This document shows, one piece after another, positions 53,824 through 64,000 of a stretch of DNA of 64,000 bases (position 1 is the stretch's first letter; each line of letters opens with the position of its first letter). The translations under genes and the position numbers were made by a program. Below the pieces are notes generated by a model. That model saw only the letters and a program-made list of their open reading frames with translations. It did no database searches and was not told the DNA's origin. The DNA is taken from NCBI GenBank assembly GCA_963693365.1, contig CAVNZM010000005.1, positions 3,224,001 to 3,288,000 of the forward strand, in the 5' to 3' direction. Source of the stretch: Amoebidium appalachense (Eukaryota; Ichthyosporea).

Positions 53824-54466
53824 GCCAGGAAGAGAAAAGACACAAGGAGTGAATGTAAAAAAAGAATGCAAGAAAGGAGGAATGGAAAAAAAAAACGGCA
53901 GAAAAGATAAGAAACTTTTTTGAAAGGAAGAAAAGAAACGAGAACGAGTGTGGCCCTAGAACCTCATTTGTGCATTCAACCAACCTGCGGCTACCACCTG
54001 CTATCCTCACTTTAACGTTCAAACAGCACTGGCAGAATCATCTACAAATAGGGCTGGCATGCTGTAATGCAATCTTCTTCATCTTCATCTTCATCTTCTT
54101 CTTCTTCTTCTTTTTTTTTTTCTTTCTTTTTTTTTTTTGGAAGGGAGGGGGGGGGTGGGGGGTTGGGGGGAGGGGGGAGAGGATAAAGAAGAAAAGCAAC
54201 ATGCCACACGTACATACTCCCGACCCCGTCCAGACACAACGTGCACATACACACTTACTTGAATAAATCAGATTCACCAATGAGCTTGGGTTGACTCCTT
54301 TCTTTCCCTCCTGCTCTTCATTGAACACAACCACGCTGACGTCATTCCCGTCTATGCTCATCAATGGTTCACTGCCCCCATCAGACCGCAATGCCCTTTT
54401 CACTATCTCTCTGACGAGCGGGAATTGGTTTGCTTGCTCCTTCGGCCAAGATTTTAGAAACCCCAT
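49076..54466 (-). CDS. Multi-exon gene of unrecognised product (partial model)
   Basis: Supported pieces on the minus strand: a first exon 54259-54466 from ATG (MGFLKSWPKEQANQFPLV, later SIDGNDVSVVVFNEEQEG) ending at a consensus GTAAGT donor; a phase-compatible continuation from 53997 (SGSRRLVECTNEVLG); a long Thr/Pro/Asn/Ser-rich low-complexity middle in 52600-53400 (for example TPKTERNTPTTPQSVTT) that needs at least one frame change, perhaps a short intron; exon 52282-52345 (FSLQQSNTPVSHSYHKTP, donor GTAAGC); exon 50185-50314 (VSSLTRRVDRLETSAD, coiled-coil-like), joining in phase to 49772 onward (SSGEDLTPATILDALAVLG); and a last exon 49076-49326 ending VPRKKVNSLL-stop. The left junction of the last exon is unresolved, since the simple joins give a stop. 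Ends are likely ordered domains and the middle disordered. I recognise no family. Confidence 0.5.
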
Positions 54467-57062
<2,596 letters not shown>

Positions 57063-57070
57063 AAACAGTG

Positions 57071-57383
57071 CAGAGATGGGAGCGGCCTAGTCTAGTCAGC
57101 CCGGACTAGCCCGAAAAGCATTCGGGTTGGGGCTGCCTAGCCCAGCCCGAAAACTCAACGGGTTGGGCTAGGGGTGTTTGGGCTGGGACCCTCCTCACCC
57201 ACTATATAGCAACCAGGAGACCAAAACCCCTCCTAAAACCCCCTCCTTATATGTCGTTTGCGCAAACAGATCTGCCATATATGGTAGGTCAGCTGGCCCA
57301 ACCCAACCCATTTCCAGCCCGAAACTTTTGCGGGTTGGGCTGACCCAGCCCAGATCGGCCCAAAACCCGCTGTACCATCTCTG
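57071..57383. mobile_element. hAT-type MITE with 8-bp target-site duplication
   Basis: The element starts CAGAGATGG and ends CCATCTCTG, perfect terminal inverted repeats of the hAT superfamily type. It is flanked by AAACAGTG at 57063-57070 and 57384-57391, a perfect 8-bp duplication as hAT transposases make. Inside, GGGTTGGGCT and AGCCCGAAA blocks recur in both orientations, so the inverted ends extend imperfectly. At 313 bases with no transposase it is non-autonomous. Confidence 0.9.
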
Positions 57384-57391
57384 AAACAGTG

Positions 57392-58276
57392 CTTGGACCA
57401 AGCACAGTAAAAAAATACCTTCCTTTTCAGGTATGTGCATTCTTATTGGTGCGTTCTAACTTGTTGGCTCAGCAGAGTCGGTAATGAAAATAACAAAAGA
57501 TACAAGATACTATTCTTTTTCTCTTACGCTTCATAAAAAATGAATGCAAAAAGCTATTAAGATGTGTGATTAATACATATTTTATGAGCTATAGTATGTA
57601 TTTCTACTGATAGAAGCGAAGCTTCCGGAATGCCCTCGCATTTACACTCCTACTAGTAAAATAGTTCATTGGATGGTTATAGCCAAAAACGGATCGATCT
57701 GATTAGAGCACGTTTTCCGAGTGGTGAGCCACTGGAAGTAAATCCATTCGCAATTTACCAGGTCGTGGCCTGAATGTATCCACAGAGGTCAAATCCCAGA
57801 CTGCACAGTTACTGTACATCCTAATGGGGCCACCGCATGCCATCCTACAACGTTGTGCACAGATTATCAACTGATTATTAGCTTTTAATAGCCTGTTAAA
57901 AAAAAGCCTCTAATATTGAAGTTTACAAACGTGCTTCAGTTGCTTCAGGCTAGCACTACTTTACAAAGCTGGCCATATTTTATCATTTATCTCGAGCTAC
58001 AAATATTTATATTGTTATAATGAAAAGTTATCCAATGTTCTTTTTAGGATCGCTTTACTGAAGAGCTTTACAACGACCAGAGCACGGGCCCCGCGCGCGG
58101 AACAGGGGAAAGGGCCAGGAAAGGCTTGCGCCTCGTTGCGGGAGAGTGAGCGTACATAAAAACTGTGTGCCCGCAAAACACCAGTCATTTTCCGTTTTAT
58201 TTTCAAGCGTTTGTTTTGGTTACTAGCTCAATACTCACCCTTGCACACATATACACCTGGTGTTGCTCGCGCCAGA
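57392..58276. other. Unique AT-rich region upstream of the WS/DGAT gene
   Basis: No microsatellite and no coding pattern is seen. CGTACATAAAA at 58151-58161 is the best TATA-like element, about 120 bases before the WS/DGAT start. An inverted CCAAT element (TTATTGGTG) lies at about 57444. Confidence 0.5.
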
Positions 58277-60118
58277 ATGGAGTGGTCAATCTTGGCGTTC
58301 ATTTTAACGCTCCTTGTAGCCTATGTGACCTATGTTGTGTACAAGGCAGAGAGAGCCACAGAACTCGCCAAAAAACTTTATGGCAAAACGGCACAGATTG
58401 TCAACGGGAATGACTATATGTGGCGTATGGATTCTCTTAACAACCTGTGCCACATAAACGCGTTTTACGTTTTGGATGGTGACTGCAACGCTGATGATGT
58501 CCGCAAGCTCTACAGGCAATCTGTCTGTTCCAACCCCAACTACGTTCGTTTTACTCAAAGGGTCGTTTCAGTGGAAGGCCTTCCTTTCTGGATCGACGAT
58601 GGGGATTTTAACATTGAGAACCACATTGTGGATGTTAGTAACGGACCCAAGAACGAGGAGGAGCTGTTGAAGCACATCGCTGATATGGCCGCTATGCCCT
58701 TCCCTGTGGACCGCCCCTTGTGGAAGGTGTGGATGCCTCCCCCGCTCTCCCTCCCTCCCTCCCTCCCTCCATTTCTCCCTGCCCCCCTCCCCTCCCTTTT
58801 CCCCCTTCCCCCTCCCGTTTCCTCGTTCTAATAAACATTCTCTCTCTTGACCTCACTGGCAAGGTCAACGTTCATACACGCTCATGTGCGCCTAATCTTT
58901 CTGTGGATGTACCTGAGATCTGGTGACTGTTTTATCATAACGTTTTGCTTGGTTCTCTCCCGTTTTGTCGTTAGGAAGTGGAAGGAGTTAAACTTTTGGT
59001 AGCCAAATTCCCCTGTGTCCTTTTTTTGGGGGGAGCTCTCCCCTGTTCCTCGTTCCTCTATGCATCGGGATCTTACAACGTGCCTGATCACCTGATAGAG
59101 ATGTTAAGGTTCCTTGACGCTCATCTCCCCACTACAGATGGAAGTTATCCGGAACTTCACCCTTAACGGGCAGAAGAAAACGATTGTCACCAACCGCATT
59201 CACCATGTCATCGGCGATGGCATTGGTCTAGTCACCATCATGTTCTCTCTTCTGGAGAAGGAAACACCGGAACAAGCAGTTGGCCCAGACGACTCTACCA
59301 CCAAAGTTATGCGCAAGGAAGCACCCAACCCATACCTGACGTATCTTCTGGTTGCACTGCAAGGCCCATGGATCGTCGCACGTGTTTTGGCATCGGCGGC
59401 CGATTACAATCCGTTTCACAAGTATGAGCTTAGCGGCAAGCGGCACGTTGCCCTTTCCCCACGCTACGACATTGCCGACGTGAAGGCTATCAAGAAGCAT
59501 TATAGGGTCACGGTGAACGATGCGCTGATGGGGATTCTTGGTGCCGCAATCAATCGCTATTTTGCACAGGAGGGTGACACCAAAACGAAGCAGATCCAGC
59601 TGTATGTTCCCGTAAACATGCGCACGTCAAGCAAACCCGCACGCCTGGAGAACAAGTTCTCGCCCGCAAACGTCCCTCTCCCCGTGTTCACACCGGACCC
59701 GGAAAAGTCGATTTTTGCGGCAAGAGAGGTTTTCGTTGGCATGAAAAAGAGCGTAAGCCCCCTGGTGATGTATTTGGTGGGCGCTCTGCTTGGTAGCATG
59801 TATGTTCCTCGTTGGTTGGGGAGCGCAACGTTTGAGTTTACGTCGAGCAAAGCAACGGCGGTGGTTACAAACGTCCCCGGGCCACAGGAAATTATGAAGT
59901 TCGCTGGACAGCGTATGGAGAGTACTATGTTTTGGGTGCCTGCGCGTGGGTATGTTGGTGTCGGAATTTCTCTTTTGAGTTATGGCGGGGGTATGCAGGT
60001 GGGAATTACGGCGGATGAAATGTGTCTGAAAGACCCCGCACGGTTGGCAAAATGTTTTGATGAGGTTTTTGCGGAGGTGAAAGAGAAAGTGTGTGAAAAA
60101 GAGGCTAAGGCTGCGTAG
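58277..60118 (+). CDS. Wax ester synthase / acyl-CoA:diacylglycerol acyltransferase (WS/DGAT), two exons
   Basis: The enzyme transfers acyl groups from acyl-CoA to fatty alcohols or diacylglycerol. Exons 58277-58726 and 59138-60118 join in phase 0 to give 476 residues, normal for the family. The N-terminus MEWSILAFILTLLVAYVTYV is a single membrane anchor. Exon 1 carries the family start region (FWIDDGDFNIENHIVDV and RPLWK). The catalytic HHxxxDG motif is HHVIGDG at 172-178, just after the splice. The C-terminal domain has TNVPGPQEIMKFAGQ and LLSYGGGMQVGITAD, the hallmark NVPGP and SYxG blocks. The start is the first ATG in frame (gccagaATGG context). The intron is C/T-rich close to its donor; a second acceptor at about 58974 followed by EVEGVKLLVAK leads to a stop and would not give a full protein. 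With the lipase and the acyl-CoA synthetase it suggests neutral-lipid storage. Confidence 0.92.
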
Positions 60119-61073
60119 TGAAAGAATGTGTGGAATGTATGGTATTTGCTGAATACTAAAATGATGAAAGAGTGCTGGTGAAAGGGTTTATCCTTTGTTG
60201 CCCGGTGTTTTTTTTTATTGTAGATAAGCCTTGTTTGTGTTGTTGTTGGTGCTTCTGAAATCACTGGATATTTTTGAAGTTTCATAAGATGTTGTAGGTG
60301 CATTCGATCCCTAAAACTTTTTGATATGCCCCGAATATCTGACGTGTCCGTAAAGAAATTCACCTTAAACGGAAATTGTTGAGTTTTCAGTAGAAAAGGG
60401 CTGAGATGTTTTTTCGCCCAATGGGGATTAACTTTTCCTGGGTTTGTTTGGTCTTTTTGTGCTTTTTTAAATCCATATCCACCCTTTTTGGTGCTGGCTG
60501 CGTGTCAACAAGACGCCCATGTATGTTTTTGGTGGGTGTTGCAGCAGCAAAGACCAACTGTTTGATACCTATATTGTATTAGCGGTCGACCGTTAAGATG
60601 GCCGGTTATAATTCTTATCGTTTTTTTGCGATCTCACTTTGTACTTTTGTATTTTTGTGCTCCTTTCTCATAGGGAGCAATATCTGTTTACTTGATACAC
60701 CCCTTTTTTGCGTGTTCGTGTGTTGGCATAACACAAATTCGCCCTCAGTTCAACCGAAAGAATAAACACCGATATCATGATGCTGTCATACTCTTGCTAA
60801 GCAAGTGGTGTACATGAACAGAGTCACCAGCCATGCATGCGGGGGTTGGCCAGCCAAACGCTGAACCCCCGGCTGATATTATAGAGTCAGATAAACAGGC
60901 TGAAGAAATTGGAGAAATATCACGTGAACATGGTCCTATACTCGTATCACAGTTAAGGTGTGGGAGGATATATGTACAGGTAACGCTGATTCGAAATGTC
61001 TCAATCCCCCCACGATCGGCACTACATATAGAAATCCCCCCTCCCTCCCCCAGGCCCATAACCACCACCATAC
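60119..61073. other. 3' flank of WS/DGAT and unique sequence
   Basis: 60119-60780 is T-rich, as expected for a 3' region; AATAAA occurs at 60761 (GAATAAACACC). An open stretch at 60833-60957 on the plus strand (DIIESDKQAEEIGEISREH) ends at a possible AG|GTGTGG donor. It could be a first exon of an unknown gene but no partner was found. Confidence 0.4.
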
Positions 61074-61259
61074 ACGCACACAGCCACGGTCAGGTACACA
61101 CACCTTAACACACGTGTGCACACGTGTATCCATATACGCACACAGCCACGGCCAGGTACACACACCTTAACACACGTGTGCACACGTGTATCCATACACG
61201 CACACAGCCACGGTCAGGTACACACACCTTAACACACGTGTGCACACGTGCACGTACTA
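61074..61259. repeat. Minisatellite, three units of 62 bp
   Basis: Units starting at 61074, 61136 and 61198 are nearly identical and begin ACGCACACAGCCACGG. Each contains CAGGTACACACACCTTAACA and the palindromic CACACGTGTGCACACGTGT. Differences are single bases. Confidence 0.9.
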
Positions 61260-62147
61260 GTACACCCACGTGTCTACATGCCATTCGGACCATATCCCCA
61301 ATGGTCTGAGGCCACTCTCGAGTTACATCTTTGGCCCACCCTCATGCGCATGATGTGGCATCCTTTCTGGGTTACCAATTAATGGTGTGCTCAGCCAATC
61401 AGAATGCGCCTGCATTAATATTCTGACGACATTTTGTAGGCGATTGGATAAAGTTTTGTGGCGAAGGGGGGGGGGGGGGGGGGGGGGGGAAGAGAGGGGC
61501 CTGGTGGGAGGGGGGGGGGGGGGGGGGGGGGATATTATAGGACTTTTTGCGGGAAGTTGCCAAGGCGGATCTACAGACTCTCTACATGAAGTGTTTGCAG
61601 GAGTCCCTGGGTAAAGATATCCGTTCCTGATTTTCACTCGCACGAACCTCCCCCCCCCCCCCCCCCCCCCCTCCTCCCCTCCCCCCCTCATCTTGCCTGG
61701 GCCCCCCATCCCCCCCATCCCCCCCCCCCCCCCCAAAAAAAAACAAACAAACAAAAAACACACCCAAACCATAAACTACTATCCCCTCCCCCCAACCCCC
61801 TTCCTCCCCCTCCCCCCCCCCCCCCCCCTCCCAACGCGCCCCGTCCCCGCCCCCCCCCCCCCTCTCGCCCCCAACAGGGGTCCCCCCACCGTTCAGCATA
61901 AGCCAATTAACCGCCCCATCACATGCATATCGACACAACCAGACACACAGCTAAAAACACACACGAGGCATGGGAGCACACACATATACACACTTATATT
62001 CTGCTGAAACTGTTACAATGACTGATCATTTCCGCGGCTTTTTTTCTACCTGAAAGTTTAAACGGTGTGTGCGAATTTGCATCTGTTTCGGTGTGACCAG
62101 CCAACCGTAGGCTAGATTGCATACTTGGCAATCGGTGGCGCCCGTGT

Positions 62148-62187
<40 letters not shown>

Positions 62188-62568
62188 GAGAGATAGAGAG
62201 AGAGGGGGGGGGGGGGGAGAGGGGAAGACGGGGGCATCTGAGAAAGGAGTGAGGGGTTGGTGGTGGGGAGGGGGGGAATGGGTGTCCTTGGAGGCATGAA
62301 GGAAGCTAAACAATAGCAAGCGCAGGCCCCTAAAGGAGAGAATGGGCCGGTGAGTGCTGAGGGTAGGGGTGGGTTAGGTTGGGGTGGGTAAGCGTTGTGG
62401 CGATGGTGGTGGTGGTGGTGGGTGGTGGGTGGGGTAGTGGGAGGGTGGAGTGCCATATGGGAGAGGGGAATGGTTGAATTAAATGTGAATGGTTAACCAT
62501 TGCAAAGCGGTCCAAGCAGGGAGCAGGGGGTAAGTTAGTGCGTGTGTGTGTGTGCGCGCGCATGTGTC

Positions 62569-62643
<75 letters not shown>

Positions 62644-62751
62644 TTCTGCCTGTGTGTGTCTGTGCGTGTGTGGGGTTGGGGGGGGGGGGGTGGGGGGGTG
62701 CATGGGTATGTGCGGTGGGTGTGGGTGTGTTGGACGGGTTCGTGTGTCATG

Positions 62752-62793
<42 letters not shown>

Positions 62794-64000
62794 TTTTTGG
62801 AGGGGGGGGGGAGGGGGAGGAGGGGGTGGGGGTGGGCAAGAGACGAGATGTTTTGTGTAGGCCATGTTATGATTGGGGGGAGGCAACAGGGTTACAAAAG
62901 ATGTGAGACACCGAAGTTTGTGTCCATGTGGGATTGATAGCTTCCCTAGCCGTCCCTCTGGTCTCGCCTTTTCTATCATAAGCTTTGAAAGCAGCACTCG
63001 ATGCCCACTTTTCTCTCGGAGAATGAGGCGCTCTCACATGTCGTTTTCTTTCCCCCCTGTATATCTCTTGCCACCCCCTCCCTCCCCCCCCGCCCCCTCC
63101 CCTTTACCCCCCTTCTCCATCTTTATTGAACTCAAAGAGGAGCTTCCCCCCCCCCCCCCCCCCCCTTTTCCCCCGCCCCCCTCCCTCGGAGCCACGTGTG
63201 GAACTTCGGGCCAAGAAGAGAAACAGGGGGAAAAAAAGAAAGAAACAAATGGGGAAAGCTTAAATTTCTGGATGGTTGGAAAAAATAAACTTGGCCTACT
63301 CTGTCGCCCGCCATCTCCCCCAAAACGTTTGCAACCCTTGATTAAATTTAGCAGCCGGGTTATGCGAGGTTTATGGCATGTGATAGTCATTCATTCGTCC
63401 AACTTACATACGCGCTATCCCCCCCTTTCCGCCCCCGCCCCCTCCCACCCCCCCCCCCCCCCCCCCACACACACACACAGGCATTCACACTACCACCACC
63501 ACCACTACCCGGGGGCGGCGGGGGAGGGGGAGGGGGGGGGGGGATGAAGGAAAGAAGGGCTGTAAGTGTAGGGAAAACAGTTCGGTGATGTTTGCACCTA
63601 ATAGTATTCCGATAGGTTACTGTATCCCTGGTTTCTTTTTAGTATTTCAAAGTTTCCCTAGTTTTTTTTCTTTCTCCCCATTACATGCATACGAGATCAA
63701 TACCAGCCCCCCCTCCCGGCCCCCCCCCCCCCCCCCCCCCCCTTGGCCTCCCCCTCCCTCCCCCCTCCCCCCACCTCCCCCCGTCCCCCCCCCCCCCCTC
63801 CCGCCCGCAACCCATCTCCCTCCCTTATTCCTTCCTTCCCCCCCCCCCCCCCCACACACACACACACACACACACAGACACACACACACCCTCCCTATCC
63901 TTCTATCCCCCCCTACTCCCCTGCTCCCGTCTCCGCACCAGACACACACACTAAACAAACACAACCTCACACCAACGTGAATACTAATACACACATTCAG
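61260..64000. repeat. Repeat-rich right end
   Basis: G runs at 61467-61488 and 61511-61530, C runs at 61650-61670 and around 61720-61732 (followed by A), 61813-61827 and 61850-61862, a G run of about 38 at 62149-62186, (GT)n at 62574-62640, (CT)n then T then G at 62755-62810, and C-rich sequence at 63068-63180 and 63420-63950. 62870-63060 and 63190-63420 are unique; the first has a possible minus-strand exon, described separately. Confidence 0.65.
62896..63056 (-). CDS. Possible single exon with EF-hand-like sequence
   Basis: On the minus strand an open stretch follows an ATATACAG acceptor at 63057 and ends at a TTTT|GTAACC donor. It reads SPREKWASSAAFKAYDRKGE followed by TRGTAREAINPTW. The FKAYDRKGETRGTARE part has the F-x-x-x-D spacing and the Glu at loop position 12 of an EF-hand, but it lacks the central Gly and the usual hydrophobic loop position, so calcium binding is doubtful. 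No neighbouring exon was confirmed. Confidence 0.27.

Noticed and set aside
61074-61259. CRISPR-like array
   Set aside because: The 62-bp units are contiguous and near-identical with no variable spacers, in a eukaryotic sequence.

Overview
The window is nuclear DNA of a eukaryote. Genes are broken into short exons by GT-AG introns, promoters carry TATA boxes, and families such as the U11/U12 snRNP 25K protein, alpha-arrestins, dysferlin-type domains and WS/DGAT acyltransferases occur. More than half of the sequence is simple repeats: (GT)n/(CA)n, (GA)n/(CT)n and G or C homopolymers of 20-75 bases. I cannot name the organism. A unicellular eukaryote, perhaps a protist related to opisthokonts, fits best. 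Homopolymer lengths in any assembly of this kind are unreliable.

Layout. At 1.0-4.4 kb (minus) lies an SNRNP25 homologue (minor spliceosome) whose last four exons join with consistent reading phase; ankyrin-like exon fragments sit in one of its introns. At 8.1-8.7 kb (plus) is a doubtful set of exons of an unrecognised gene. At 10.1-12.1 kb (minus) is an intronless class 3 lipase with an N-terminal dysferlin-type domain. At 14.2-18.7 kb (plus) is a six-exon long-chain acyl-CoA synthetase. The 18.7-33.4 kb interval holds repeats: tandem duplications, a SINE-like family with three copies, and a segmental duplication of about 2 kb (24.3-26.3 and 29.6-31.3 kb) carrying a small cysteine-rich ORF that is intact in one copy and has lost its start in the other. 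At 33.4-40.5 kb (minus) is a complete six-exon alpha-arrestin with a PPxY-type motif and a foldback element in its first intron. At 43.1-43.4 kb (minus) is one exon resembling an RNase PH/exosome domain. At 45.5-47.3 kb (plus) is a secreted, heavily N-glycosylated protein of unknown function. At 49.1-54.5 kb (minus) is a multi-exon gene I do not recognise. A hAT-type MITE with perfect 8-bp target duplications is at 57.07-57.38 kb. At 58.3-60.1 kb (plus) is a two-exon wax ester synthase/diacylglycerol acyltransferase.

Functional links. Three genes could form a lipid route: the lipase releases fatty acids, the synthetase activates them to acyl-CoA, and the WS/DGAT stores them as wax ester or triacylglycerol. 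They are 2-40 kb apart, so this is neighbourhood rather than a tight cluster. Across all genes the repeats are tied to splicing: acceptors commonly sit at the end of (CA)n or poly-C tracts, and some donors at the start of (GT)n tracts. I could rebuild the multi-exon genes only by matching splice phase between islands of coding sequence.
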